Shown in pieces: positions 9,005-17,437 of a stretch of 64,000 nt of DNA. Numbering within the stretch: position 1 is the stretch's first letter; every line of letters begins with the position of its first letter. Source of the DNA: Halorubrum sp. 2020YC2. Lineage in GTDB: Archaea > Halobacteriota > Halobacteria > Halobacteriales > Haloferacaceae. The stretch lies in the NCBI RefSeq assembly GCF_018623055.1, contig NZ_CP076019.1:2480001-2544000 (forward strand). Reading direction: 5' to 3'. Under the pieces are notes generated by a model, which made no database searches, was not told where the DNA came from, and saw only the letters and a list, made by a program, of their open reading frames with translations. The position numbers and the translations under genes are program-made.

Positions 9005-9025
9005 GAATAATAGAACATATTAGTG
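9005..9025 (-). promoter_or_regulatory. Putative promoter of the surface-protein operon
   Basis: On the minus strand an AT-rich stretch (TAATATGTTCTATTATTC) lies 30-48 nt before the start codon at 8977. It is the only AT-rich patch in the otherwise GC-rich upstream region and is the best TATA candidate. Confidence 0.4.
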
Positions 9026-9632
9026 CGTTTACCGTACATCTGTCTCCGCTGTCGATATCGGACCTGACGAACGCGAACGGTGACCGCACGACCGACGCGA
9101 ATCGCATCTTCTCGAATTGCGAACACGAGTAGCTCATCGCACGCTCGTTCGTAGTGCGCTTCGCGCGGTCGACGCAGTTAGACTCACCGCGAATCTGTGC
9201 GAACCTCGCACAAATTCGCAGACCGAATTGGTTCGCTGTTCGCACTCGTTCGGCGTCGACCCAGTACGCCGATTTCCGACGCTGCGTCGCCGCGTCCGAC
9301 CCGGCGGACGAGACGCGGCGGCGGTTCGACACCTCCGTTTCGGCGCGGGCGTCGGTGAGTCGACCGCGACCGCTCGGGGGTTCGCCTCGACCGTCGGTCC
9401 GACCGAGCGACTCACCGCGGCGGTTCGTCGGGCCGGACTGCGGCCCGCCGCCCTCTCGGCGTCCGGGCCGTCGCCCGACCGGTTGCGCCGCTCGGACTCG
9501 GAATCCTAGCGCTCGCGCCCCCGGGCGCACGGGCCGCATTCTGTCACGTCTCCGCCATCGTGTGCGACGCACACGAGTGCGCGCACCGCTCGCGGACCGC
9601 TGAAAAAGACCGAATCCGCCGCCAGAGTCCGT
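9026..9632. other. Intergenic region without a supported gene
   Basis: About 600 nt between the surface-protein operon and a regulator gene. Open frames here lie in all phases and lack family resemblance, ribosome sites or acidic composition, so I regard them as chance. The first 250 nt are of intermediate GC (words such as CGAATTGGTTCG and ACAAATTCGCAG) and could hold regulatory sites. No repeat shared with the rest of the window was seen. Confidence 0.5.
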
Positions 9633-10589
9633 TCAGCCCGAATTTTCGACCGTGTGCGCGCGCTGCTCGAACCGCTCGAACCGGTCGTCCACCCACGCCC
9701 GCACGTCGTCGTCGATGTCGAACCGCAACAGCACCCGGATAAGGTTGTCCCCGTCCGTGGTCCCGAGCTGGACCGCGTCCCCGGCGTCACCGACGTAGTA
9801 CGGCAGCGCGCCGTCGTACTCTAACACCGTACAGCGACGGCAGACGTCCGCGAACAGCTCCGCGTACCGACCGGTCGACCGCAGCCGGTCGACCGCCGTC
9901 GCCTCCAAGACGATTTCGACCTCGCCGCCGTCGGTTCGACCCGTCCGTCGGCACGCTTCCAGGATCTGTCGGTTCACGGTCGGTAGCGCCGCGCGGACCG
10001 TCGTCGCGCGCCGGACGAGCGCGACCTGTTCCTCCACCGGCGCGTACGGGTTCGTCGAGTCGGCGGCCGTGATGTCCGCGCGCTCGAAGTGCCGCAGGTC
10101 GAGCCCGAGCCGCTCGGTGTCGAGCCAGCGGAGCGCCGGCCGCAACTCGACCGCCAGCGAGGTGCTCTCGGTGAGCGCGATCAGGTCGTCCGCGATCATC
10201 CGACCGCAGTCCGTGATGTCGTACCCGTCCGGAGCGTCTTCGATCCACCCGTGTTCGATCAGGGCGTTCAGGTTCCGCGTCACGGTCGTGCGAACCCCGT
10301 CGACCAACTCGCGCAGCTCCCGCTTCTCGACCGGCCCCCGCCGCTGGAGGCAGCGGAGCACCCGGACCCGCACCGGCGACCGGGTGAGGAACGCGATCTC
10401 GTCTATCGCGTCGTCCGTCACGGAGCCGCTCCCGTCGCCCTCCGTCGCCGGTGCGCCCCCGCCGCTCTCGGCCGCGGGAGGCCGGCTCACGTCGGCCCCG
10501 GTCGGGTCGCTCCGACCGAACGACTCGTCTCCGTCCGTCCGGCCGCCAGCCGCCGCGTCGATCCCACTAGAGTCCCCGTCGTCGCTCAT
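9633..10589 (-). CDS. HTH regulator with FilR1/DUF1724-like sensor domain
   Basis: A 318-residue predicted transcription regulator. After a low-complexity acidic N-terminus (1-80), a winged helix spans about 80-155 (DEIAFLTRSPVRVRVLRCLQ to IEHGWIEDAPDGYDIT). It is followed by LRPALRWLDTERLGLDLRHF and the conserved PYAPVEEQVALVRRATTVRA region of the DUF1724/FilR1 middle domain. The ending LPYYVGDAGDAVQLGTTDGD resembles the ligand-output half of that family. FilR1-type proteins regulate genes in methanogens, while the haloarchaeal members are largely uncharacterised. It is divergent from the aldo/keto reductase gene, which could be a target, but that is only a positional guess. Confidence 0.82.
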   Translation of the reverse strand: MSDDGDSSGIDAAAGGRTDGDESFGRSDPTGADVSRPPAAESGGGAPATEGDGSGSVTDDAIDEIAFLTRSPVRVRVLRCLQRRGPVEKRELRELVDGVRTTVTRNLNALIEHGWIEDAPDGYDITDCGRMIADDLIALTESTSLAVELRPALRWLDTERLGLDLRHFERADITAADSTNPYAPVEEQVALVRRATTVRAALPTVNRQILEACRRTGRTDGGEVEIVLEATAVDRLRSTGRYAELFADVCRRCTVLEYDGALPYYVGDAGDAVQLGTTDGDNLIRVLLRFDIDDDVRAWVDDRFERFEQRAHTVENSG

Positions 10590-10918
10590 TCGCCCGTTGG
10601 CCCCCCGTCTCTCGACGTCGCCTCGTTCGTTGCCCGGTCCGTCGGCGGACGCTCACTCAGCCCGCCGCTTCGAGCGTCGTCGCCGTCCGCCCGCGCTCGG
10701 TTGCTTCGGCACACCTGTTAGACAACCAACCGTCTCGCCCCGAGGGTATGGTTATACGCTCCTCGTTCGGCTTCAGGCGGTAGTTGAACCGAGCACCGGG
10801 GGTTCTCGACCGACAGCGACCGGTGCTCGTCCCCCGCTCGCCTCGGCATCGAGGAGGGCTTGACCCGTCGTCTCGGAACGGACCGCCGCGGGTCGGTCCG
10901 CGGCCGGGAACCGACAAC
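10590..10918. other. Divergent intergenic region
   Basis: About 330 nt between the divergent regulator and reductase genes. Overlapping open frames in several phases show no conserved composition. A GGTTATACGC box at about 10749 is AT-rich relative to its surroundings but too far from either gene to assign. Confidence 0.4.
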
Positions 10919-10919
10919 G

Positions 10920-10930
10920 GGATTTTTACA
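10920..10930 (+). promoter_or_regulatory. TATA-like box of the aldo/keto reductase gene
   Basis: GGATTTTTACA lies 24-32 nt before the ATG at 10952, the spacing expected for a leaderless haloarchaeal promoter. Confidence 0.5.
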
Positions 10931-10951
10931 CCGCCTCGTCGTGGCCGGCGT

Positions 10952-11929
10952 ATGGAGTACACGACCCTCGGGAACACCGGTACGACCGTCTCGAAGATCT
11001 GTCTCGGCTGCATGAGCTTCGGGGACCCCGACTGGCGCGAGTGGGTCCTCGACGAGGCGGAGGGGAAAGAGCTGGTCGAGCGCGCGATCGAACTCGGCGT
11101 GAACTTCTTCGACACCGCCAACATGTACTCGGACGGCGCGAGCGAGCGCGTGCTCGGGGAGGCGCTCGACGGGTACGACCGCGACGAGTTCGTCGTGGCC
11201 ACGAAGGGGTACTTCCAGATGGACGAGTCGAACCCGAACTCCGGCGGGCTCTCGCGGAAGGCGATCGAACAGGAGCTTGAAAACTCCCTCGACCGGCTCG
11301 GCACCGACACGATCGACCTCTATCAGATCCACCGGTGGGACGACGAGACGCCGATCGAGGAGACGCTGGCCGCGCTCGACGACGCCGTGCGGCGCGGCGA
11401 CGTGCGGTACGTCGGCGCCTCCTCGATGTGGGCCCACCAGTTCGCGGCGGCGCTTCACACCAGCGACCGGGAGGGGTACGAGCGGTTCGCGACGATGCAG
11501 AACCACTACAACCTCGCGTACCGAGAGGAGGAGCGTGAGACCCTCCCGCTCTGCGAGAAGGAGAACGTCGGCGTGATGCCGTGGAGCCCCCTCGCGCGCG
11601 GGTACCTAGCGCGCCCGCACGAGGAGGTGGACGCGACGCTCCGCGGCGAGACCGAAGAGCACCTCTACGCGCACCCGTACCGCGAGGGCGGCGGGCGCGA
11701 GATCAACGAGCGGGTCGAGGAGCTCGCGGCCGAAAAGGGCGTGAAGATGGCCCAGATCGCGCTCTCGTGGCTGTTCCACAAAGACCGGGTCGACGCGCCG
11801 ATCGTCGGGACGACGAGCGTCGAACACCTCGAGGACGCGGTCGAGGCGCTCGACATCGACCTCTCGGACTCCGACGTCGAGTGGCTCGAAGCACCATACG
11901 AGCCGGTCCGCGTCTCCGGCCACGAGTGA
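10952..11929 (+). CDS. Aldo/keto reductase
   Basis: A 325-residue NAD(P)H-dependent oxidoreductase with an (alpha/beta)8 barrel. It has MEYTTLGNTGTTVSKICLGC at the N-terminus and the catalytic tetrad segments: Asp/Tyr in FFDTANMYSDGASERVLGEA, Lys in DEFVVATKGYF and His in DLYQIHRWDDETPIEETLAA. GVMPWSPLARGYL and the cofactor-binding APIVGTTSVEHLEDAVEALD complete the fold. The ATG at 10952 gives the family length; a longer in-frame upstream extension is not supported. The substrate is not predictable. It resembles the YajO/Tas-like group of sugar-aldehyde or ketone reductases. Confidence 0.92.
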   Translation: MEYTTLGNTGTTVSKICLGCMSFGDPDWREWVLDEAEGKELVERAIELGVNFFDTANMYSDGASERVLGEALDGYDRDEFVVATKGYFQMDESNPNSGGLSRKAIEQELENSLDRLGTDTIDLYQIHRWDDETPIEETLAALDDAVRRGDVRYVGASSMWAHQFAAALHTSDREGYERFATMQNHYNLAYREEERETLPLCEKENVGVMPWSPLARGYLARPHEEVDATLRGETEEHLYAHPYREGGGREINERVEELAAEKGVKMAQIALSWLFHKDRVDAPIVGTTSVEHLEDAVEALDIDLSDSDVEWLEAPYEPVRVSGHE

Positions 11930-12028
11930 GGTGCCGAGGCGACCGCGGCGCGCTCGCCTCCGACTTATAAACACACCGTCGCGGGCGTCACGACAACCCT
12001 TTTCGGCGGCGCCGCCGAACCGTAGCCC

Positions 12029-12466
12029 ATGGCAGACGACGACGCCACAGACCCCGAGAACGGCGAGGCCGGCGAACAGGGCGACGCCGCCGACGGCGAC
12101 GGCGAGGAGAAGTCCTTCCGCGAGCGCGTCGAGGAGATCCGCGAGCGACGCGAGGAGGAGCGCGAGGAGGGCGACCGGCCCGACCCCGAGGAGATGATGG
12201 GCGGCGGCGGCCCGCCGGGGATGGGCGGCGGCGGCAACCCCTTCGCGCAGATGATGTCCGGCATGATGGGCGGCGGTGGCGGCCCCGGCGGCGCGGGCGG
12301 CCCGCCCGGCATGGGCGGCGGTCCCGGCGCGCAGGGCGAGCAGGGCGGTCGCGGCGACGACGGCGGCAACGAGGAGCTCGTCCGCGAGGTGCGCCAGCTC
12401 CGCGACGAGGTCCGCGACGCGACCCGCCAGCTCCAGCGCATCGCGCAGGCGCTCGAAGACGACTGA
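12029..12466 (+). CDS. Acidic Gly/Met-rich protein with terminal coiled coil
   Basis: A 145-residue protein in three parts: a highly charged helix (residues ~28-50, FRERVEEIRERREEEREEGD), a low-complexity Gly/Pro/Met region (about 58-112, with GGGGPPGMGGGGNPFAQMM), and a C-terminal heptad helix (116-143, EELVREVRQLRDEVRDATRQ). The layout suggests an oligomeric protein with a flexible sticky middle, but I do not recognise a characterised family. The acidic, ordered ends and the normal start context support it as real. Confidence 0.7.
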   Translation: MADDDATDPENGEAGEQGDAADGDGEEKSFRERVEEIRERREEEREEGDRPDPEEMMGGGGPPGMGGGGNPFAQMMSGMMGGGGGPGGAGGPPGMGGGPGAQGEQGGRGDDGGNEELVREVRQLRDEVRDATRQLQRIAQALEDD

Positions 12467-12640
12467 CCCGATACGGGCTCTCTGCGGTTACGGTTTCTTC
12501 CCCGTTTTTGATCCGTGACAGCGCTGCGCTCGTCCGCCGACTGGTTGCGGGAGTACGTATATCGAGCCGGTAGTGTAGATATCTATAAGTGGTCGAGTGG
12601 CGTTGCTGGCGGCTGTTTGTACGTGATCGACGACGCGGTG

Positions 12641-13030
12641 AAGACCTCCAAAGCCCCAGCCGCGACGACTCGCGCGGCTTGCTGTCGTTCGAAAGGCGCT
12701 CCGCGCCTTTCGTGATGTCGTCAGAACGCGAAGCGTTCTGACTGCTAGCCGGAAATTGAAGATTTCCGGCGATGACGAGACGCCTCCAGCGTCTCGAACC
12801 ACGCTCCTCAGTCGCTCGTTCCACTCGCTCCCTGCGGTGCTTACTGCGCCGGGCTTCGTCCTCACGGCTGCCCGTTTGAATCCCGCCCCACACCGCAACC
12901 GCAGCCTCACGCCTCCCCAGCCTCGTCGCTGGCGGCGCTGCCGCCAGCGACTCCCTCGCGCGTGCTCCTCGCGGCCGCCGATGGCGGCCGCTCGCAGGCA
13001 CGCGCCACCGCATCGTATATTTATAAATGG
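12641..13030 (-). repeat. Dispersed structured element, copy 2
   Basis: Minus-strand copy. A TATA-like TATTTATAAA on the minus strand lies just upstream of GCGGTGGCGCGTGCCTGCGA. The core (12645-12881) carries the CAAACGGGCAGCC and GGGGCTTTGGAGG blocks. It is enlarged by nested perfect hairpins with GCGAAGC/GCGGAGC-type tips, such as CAGAACGCGAAGCGTTCTG and AAAGGCGCGGAGCGCCTTT. The main stem has diverged here and is no longer fully complementary. It lies between the 3' end of the Gly-rich protein gene and the 3' end of tRNA-Leu. Confidence 0.75.
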
Positions 13031-13117
13031 CCGTCGCTCGCGGCGTTCGAGTGAAGTTTTGCGAGGGAAGAGCGCTCCGAGAGCGTCTTCCGCATGTACG
13101 CGTTGTGGACGCGCTCA

Positions 13118-13201
13118 TGCGAGGGGAGGGATTTGAACCCACGGACCTCTACAGGAGCGGAGCTTGAATCCGCCGCCGTTTCCGGGCTTGGCTACCCTCG
13201 C
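13118..13201 (-). tRNA. tRNA-Leu (anticodon CAA)
   Basis: An 84-nt class II tRNA. The acceptor stem GCGAGGG pairs with CCCTCGC, with discriminator A and CCA not encoded. The D arm is GCC-AAGCCCGGAAAC-GGC. The anticodon stem GCGGA/TCCGC encloses a 7-nt loop TTCAAGC, giving anticodon CAA (reads UUG). A long variable arm follows, then a T arm with loop TTCAAAT. The second T-stem pair is a U-U mismatch. No intron is present. It lies at the 5' edge of structured element copy 2. Confidence 0.93.
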
Positions 13202-13256
13202 ACGCAGTTCGAACGAGGCCCTCGCGGAGATTTAAACCACCGGTTTCCATGCCGCC

Positions 13257-14138
13257 TCACCCCGCGATCATCGCGACGCCGACGACCGCGAGGACGGCGG
13301 CGGCGAGCCGGAGCCGGAAGTGACGCTCGCCGAGCAGCACGCCCCCGAGCACGACCGCGACGATCGCCTGCGTGTTGATCACGGGAGAGGCGACGCTCGC
13401 GGGCAGCGCCGCGAACGCGACCGTCGTCAGGTGCTCGCCCAGCGCGACGAGCGCCCCGGCCGCGAGGAACTTCGGCACGTCCCGCCGGGACGCGTCGATC
13501 GGGGTCCGGGCCGCGGCGGGGAGCAGCACGACCGCGACGCCGACGAGCAGCAGCGGCACCCACAGCGTCCCGGGGATCGCGAGCTCCTGAAGCGCGACCC
13601 GCTTGCCCACGTCCGCGACCGCGTAGCAGGCCGCGCTCGCGAGCGCCAGCTGCGCGGGCCGCGAGCGGGCCGCCCGCGCGAGCGGCGCGAAGAACCCGCC
13701 CGGCTCGTAGTTCGCGACGTACACCGCGAGCGTGGTGACGACGACGCCGGCGACCTGAATCGGCGCCAACACCTGCCCGAGCAGCCCGACCTCCAGCGGG
13801 AGGACGAACATCGGGACGACCTTGTTGATCGGCGCGACGTACGACACCGCGCCGTCCTCGATGGCGCGCAGGAAGAGGACGAACGCGGCGGCCGTCGCGA
13901 GGGCGGTAAGGGCGACCACGGCGAACTGCCGCGGGGCGACGAGGCCGGACAGGCCGGCCGCCGCGTCGTCGAAGCCGACCGTGAGTCCGGTCGCCGCGAG
14001 AAACCAGCCGACCGCCGCGGCGTTGATCGCCACCGTCAGCGCCGCGGGCGGGTAGCCGGAGAAGGCGCGCTTCAGGACGAAGAGGTACGCGCCCCAGACG
14101 ACGGCGGCGGCGAGTGCGAAGAGCAGTCCGGCGTCCAT
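13257..14138 (-). CDS. EamA/DMT-family membrane transporter
   Basis: A 293-residue protein with about ten hydrophobic helices arranged as two EamA repeats. The first begins [20 protein letters not shown] and the second [20 protein letters not shown]. Each ends in the family's conserved Pro/Gly helix ([40 protein letters not shown] with LGERHF). DMT transporters export or import small metabolites, and the substrate cannot be read from sequence. It is divergent from the DUF309 gene. Confidence 0.88.
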   Translation of the reverse strand: MDAGLLFALAAAVVWGAYLFVLKRAFSGYPPAALTVAINAAAVGWFLAATGLTVGFDDAAAGLSGLVAPRQFAVVALTALATAAAFVLFLRAIEDGAVSYVAPINKVVPMFVLPLEVGLLGQVLAPIQVAGVVVTTLAVYVANYEPGGFFAPLARAARSRPAQLALASAACYAVADVGKRVALQELAIPGTLWVPLLLVGVAVVLLPAAARTPIDASRRDVPKFLAAGALVALGEHLTTVAFAALPASVASPVINTQAIVAVVLGGVLLGERHFRLRLAAAVLAVVGVAMIAG

Positions 14139-14224
14139 TCGTTCGCCCCGAGCGCGACCGGGGGAAAGAAGGGTTCGATCCGTCCGCGAAACGGTTAGGT
14201 CGCTCCCGCGAGAACGGCGGGCAC

Positions 14225-14788
14225 ATGGACGACCACACCCGCGACCCCGGCGTCGCCCCGCCCCTCGGGAACCCGACCGGGTGGCACGCGGGCGACCGAC
14301 CCGACTCGTCCGCAGCGGGCGACGAGGACGGGGCCTCTGGCGGCCCGCCGGACGCGCGCGTGGTCGGCGGCTACTGGGAGCACGCGACGCTCCGGCGCGC
14401 GACCGAACACGGCGTGCGGCTGTTCAACGACGGCGCCTACCACGAGAGCCACGACTGTTTCGAGAGCGAGTGGTACAACTACGGGAGCGGCACCGTCGAG
14501 AGCGCCTTCCTCCACGGGATGGTCCAGGTCGCGGCCGGGGCGTACAAGCGCGTCGACTTCGAGAACGACGCCGGGATGCGGTCGCTGTTCGAGACGGCCC
14601 TCCAGTACCTCGACGGCGTCCCGGGCGACTTCTACGGGGTCGACGTCGACGACGTTCGGGAGACGCTCCGGGCCGCGCTCGACGACCCGAGCGCGGTCGA
14701 CGACTGGCGGATTTTCCTCGACGACGCCCGTCCGCCGGCGTATCCCGCCGACTACGAGTACGCGGAGCGGGTCGACGAGGGGCACTAA
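14225..14788 (+). CDS. DUF309 family protein
   Basis: A 187-residue protein. After a disordered acidic N-terminus (1-45), the DUF309 helical domain shows its hallmark [21 protein letters not shown] and [20 protein letters not shown], with conserved His and Glu residues in the HESHDCFE helix. Structures in this family are all-helical, and no reaction is established. The ATG at 14225 is chosen because longer in-frame starts run into the divergent promoter region. It is followed 53 nt later by the metallo-deacylase gene. Confidence 0.88.
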   Translation: MDDHTRDPGVAPPLGNPTGWHAGDRPDSSAAGDEDGASGGPPDARVVGGYWEHATLRRATEHGVRLFNDGAYHESHDCFESEWYNYGSGTVESAFLHGMVQVAAGAYKRVDFENDAGMRSLFETALQYLDGVPGDFYGVDVDDVRETLRAALDDPSAVDDWRIFLDDARPPAYPADYEYAERVDEGH

Positions 14789-14841
14789 GGGAAGCGCACC
14801 AGATCCGAACCCCACTTATCCGCCGCGCGCCTGCGTGTCGT

Positions 14842-15645
14842 ATGGAGATTCACGACCTGGGCGACGGAGAGCCGGAGGTCGCCGTCGTCGGCGCGATCCA
14901 CGGCGACGAGCCCTGCGGCGCCCGCGCCGTCGAGCGCCTGCTCGACGCCGACCTCGACCCCGAGCGGCCGGTGCGGCTGGTCGTCGCCAACGAGGCGGCG
15001 CTCGACGCCGGCGAGCGCTACCTCGACGCCGACCTCAACCGCGCGTTCCCGGGCAACCCCGACGCGGAGGCCCACGAGGTGCGGCTCGCGGCCGACCTGA
15101 CCGACGCGTTAGAGGGGTGTACGACCCTCGCGATCCACTCGACGCAGTCGTACGCCGAGCCGTTCGCCGTCATCGACTCGATGGACGAGGTGACCCGCGC
15201 GGTCGCGCCGCACCTCCCGGTCGACGCCGTGATCCAGACGGACGCGTTCACCGAGGGCCGGCTCATCGAACACCCGCACACCCTCGAGGTGGAGGCCGGG
15301 CTTCAGGGCTCGGAGGGCGCGGCCGACAACGCCTACTGGCTCGCCCGCGCGTTCCTCGCCGCGACCGGGGCCATCTCCGCGCCCGGCGCCGACGACGTGC
15401 TGGACGCCGGCGGCCGCGAGGACGTCTCGGTGTTCCGGCTCCGCGAGCGGATCCCGAAGCCCGACGCGGAGGCGTACGAGGTGTTCGCGCGCAACTTCGA
15501 GCGCGTGGAGTCGGGCGAGCGGTTCGCGGCCGCCGACGGCGAGGCGCTGCTGGCCGACGAGTCGTTCTATCCCGTGTTGCTCTCTCCGAACGGCTACCGC
15601 GACCAGTTCGGCTACGTGGCCGACCGCGTCGGCACGCTGGAGTAG
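14842..15645 (+). CDS. Succinylglutamate desuccinylase/aspartoacylase family zinc hydrolase
   Basis: A 267-residue M14-type zinc amidohydrolase. The metal-binding motif GAIHGDEPCGARAVERLL gives the H-x-x-E pair, and LDADLNRAFPG has the family's N-R substrate-binding pair. The third zinc ligand is in TLAIHSTQSYAEPF, and the catalytic Glu is probably in PHTLEVEAGLQGSE. The family removes acyl groups from amino acids. The haloarchaeal substrate is unknown. The ATG at 14842 has a CTTATC box about 29 nt upstream. Confidence 0.85.
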   Translation: MEIHDLGDGEPEVAVVGAIHGDEPCGARAVERLLDADLDPERPVRLVVANEAALDAGERYLDADLNRAFPGNPDAEAHEVRLAADLTDALEGCTTLAIHSTQSYAEPFAVIDSMDEVTRAVAPHLPVDAVIQTDAFTEGRLIEHPHTLEVEAGLQGSEGAADNAYWLARAFLAATGAISAPGADDVLDAGGREDVSVFRLRERIPKPDAEAYEVFARNFERVESGERFAAADGEALLADESFYPVLLSPNGYRDQFGYVADRVGTLE

Positions 15646-15693
15646 TCGGCCCCCTGCTCCCTGACCGCAGTGGCGCGCGGGCGGACCCTCGCC

Positions 15694-16074
15694 TTACTCG
15701 ACGAGTTCGATACTGTCGTCCCCGTTCGGTACCGCGCAGATGAACGCGCCGGGCTCGTCGCCCTCGTTGCGGTACCAGTGTTCGACGCCCGAGGGGATCA
15801 GGAGGGCGTCGCCGGGCGAGACGGCGTGTTCCTCCTCACCGATCCCGACGACGTACTCGCCGGCGAGGACGTACTGCTCGTGTTCGACCGCGTTGGTGTG
15901 GCGCGGGACCTCGGCGCCCGGCGCGAGTTCGAACCGACGCATCGCGAAGTTCGGGGCGCCGTCGGACTCGTCGAGGAGGACGCCCTTCGAGAGCCCGTCG
16001 GCGGCCTCAACCGGCTCGTTGGAGACCTCGTCGCCGCGTTTCACGACCGGCTCGGGGCGGTCTGCGTCGCTCAT
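15694..16074 (-). CDS. Cupin-domain protein
   Basis: A 126-residue single-domain cupin. Motif 1 is PRHTNAVEHEQYVLAGE, with the His and Glu metal ligands, and motif 2 is PGDALLIPSGVEHWYRN, with the last His. Small cupins of this type bind a metal and act as sensors, isomerases or dioxygenases. This one is complete, but its ligand is unknown. It is convergent with the deacylase gene and divergent from the site-2 protease gene. Confidence 0.88.
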   Translation of the reverse strand: MSDADRPEPVVKRGDEVSNEPVEAADGLSKGVLLDESDGAPNFAMRRFELAPGAEVPRHTNAVEHEQYVLAGEYVVGIGEEEHAVSPGDALLIPSGVEHWYRNEGDEPGAFICAVPNGDDSIELVE

Positions 16075-16158
16075 GGGCGCCCCTGACGCGGGCCGGGTAC
16101 TTAACCGATCACCGTCCTGACCCCGTGACTTAACCGACCACCGATCGAACCCGGTGGC

Positions 16159-17343
16159 ATGCGTGGAATCAAGATCGGGAGCGCGTTCGGGATTCCGATC
16201 AGGCTCAACTGGACGTTTCTGCTCGTCTTACCGCTGTTCGCGTACCTCATCGGCGGCGAGGTCGGCACCATCGCCGGAGTGATGAACGAGGTCGCCGGGC
16301 TCGGGATCGACACCGCCGCGGTCGCGGCCGGCAACACCCCGTGGATCCTCGGGCTGGCGGCCGCGGTCGGGCTGTTCGTCGGCGTCCTGCTCCACGAGTT
16401 CGGCCACTCGCTGGTCGCGATGCGGTACGGCTACGAGATAGAGTCGATCACGCTGTGGCTGCTCGGCGGGCTCGCCAGCTTCACCGAGTTCCCCGAGGAC
16501 TGGAAACACGAGTTCTGGATCGCGATCGCCGGCCCGCTCGTCAGCGTCGCGGTCGGCGTCGCCTGCTACGGGGTCGTCCTCGTCGGGGCGGGCGGCTCGA
16601 ACGCCGTCCTCTTCGTGTTCGGCTACCTCGCGCTGCTGAACGTCGTCCTCGCCGTGTTCAACATGCTCCCCGCGTTCCCGATGGACGGCGGCCGGGTCCT
16701 CCGGGCGCTGCTCGCGCGGAACCAGCCGCACGCGCAGGCGACCCAGCGGGCCGCCGCCGTGGGGAAGGTGTTCGCGTTCCTGATGGGGGTCATCGGCCTG
16801 TTCACCTTCCAACTGCTGCTCATCGTGCTGGCCTTCTTCATCTACATCGCCGCCTCGGGCGAGGCCCAGCAGACGACCCTGAAGGCCGCCTTCGAGGGCG
16901 TCACCGTCACGGACATCATGACGCGCCGCGAGGACCTCCACACCGTGACCGAGGACGCCTCCGTGGCCGACCTGATGAGCCGGATGTTCGAGGAGCGCCA
17001 CACGGGGTACCCCGTCCTCGACGGCGATGAACTCGTCGGGATGGTGACGCTGGAGGACGCCCGGTCGGTCAAAGAGGTGGAGCGCGACGCCTACCGCGTC
17101 GAGGACGTGATGGCGACGGACCTCGTCGCCGCCGACCCGAGCGCCGACGCCCTGACCGCGCTCCAGACGATGCAGGAACACGGGGTCGGGCGCCTTCCGG
17201 TGGTCGACGCCGAGGGCGAACTCGTCGGGCTCATCTCGCGGTCCGACCTGATGACCGCGTTCAACATCATCCAGACCGGCGGCACCCCGGGCGTCGTCAG
17301 CGGCCGGCGGCAGGAGCCGGGCGACGAGCCCGGGATCCTCTAG
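16159..17343 (+). CDS. Site-2 protease family (M50) metalloprotease with two CBS domains
   Basis: A 394-residue membrane protease. Six or so hydrophobic helices occupy residues 1-235. The zinc site is LLHEFGHSLVAMRYG (HExxH), and the third ligand Asp is in NMLPAFPMDGGRVLRALLAR. Two CBS domains follow (about 245-305, VTDIMTRREDLHTVTEDAS, and 310-370, VEDVMATDLVAADPSADALT). M50 enzymes of this layout cut transmembrane helices, and the CBS pair may sense adenine nucleotides. The start MRGIKIGSAFGIPIRLNWTF is typical of the family. Confidence 0.93.
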   Translation: MRGIKIGSAFGIPIRLNWTFLLVLPLFAYLIGGEVGTIAGVMNEVAGLGIDTAAVAAGNTPWILGLAAAVGLFVGVLLHEFGHSLVAMRYGYEIESITLWLLGGLASFTEFPEDWKHEFWIAIAGPLVSVAVGVACYGVVLVGAGGSNAVLFVFGYLALLNVVLAVFNMLPAFPMDGGRVLRALLARNQPHAQATQRAAAVGKVFAFLMGVIGLFTFQLLLIVLAFFIYIAASGEAQQTTLKAAFEGVTVTDIMTRREDLHTVTEDASVADLMSRMFEERHTGYPVLDGDELVGMVTLEDARSVKEVERDAYRVEDVMATDLVAADPSADALTALQTMQEHGVGRLPVVDAEGELVGLISRSDLMTAFNIIQTGGTPGVVSGRRQEPGDEPGIL

Positions 17344-17405
17344 TTCCGCGTGGGCCCGACGGCGCGGGGCCCTCTCGACCGCGGGAGGCCGCATCCCCGG
17401 CGTGG

Positions 17406-17414
17406 GGTATATAC
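17406..17414 (+). promoter_or_regulatory. TATA box of the DUF460 gene
   Basis: GGTATATAC is a strong archaeal TATA match 24-32 nt before the GTG at 17438. It lies inside the longest open frame, which argues against the upstream GTG at 17402 as the start. Confidence 0.55.
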
Positions 17415-17437
17415 GCGGCAACGACCTACCTCGGTAC

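Noticed and set aside
9117-9603. Overlapping frames upstream of the HTH regulator as genes
   Set aside because: Strongly Arg/Ser-rich, in all phases, no acidic bias and no recognisable domain.
12641-13030. Open frames of 66-140 codons inside structured elements as small genes
   Set aside because: They change frame between copies while the nucleotide blocks and stems are kept, so selection is not on protein.
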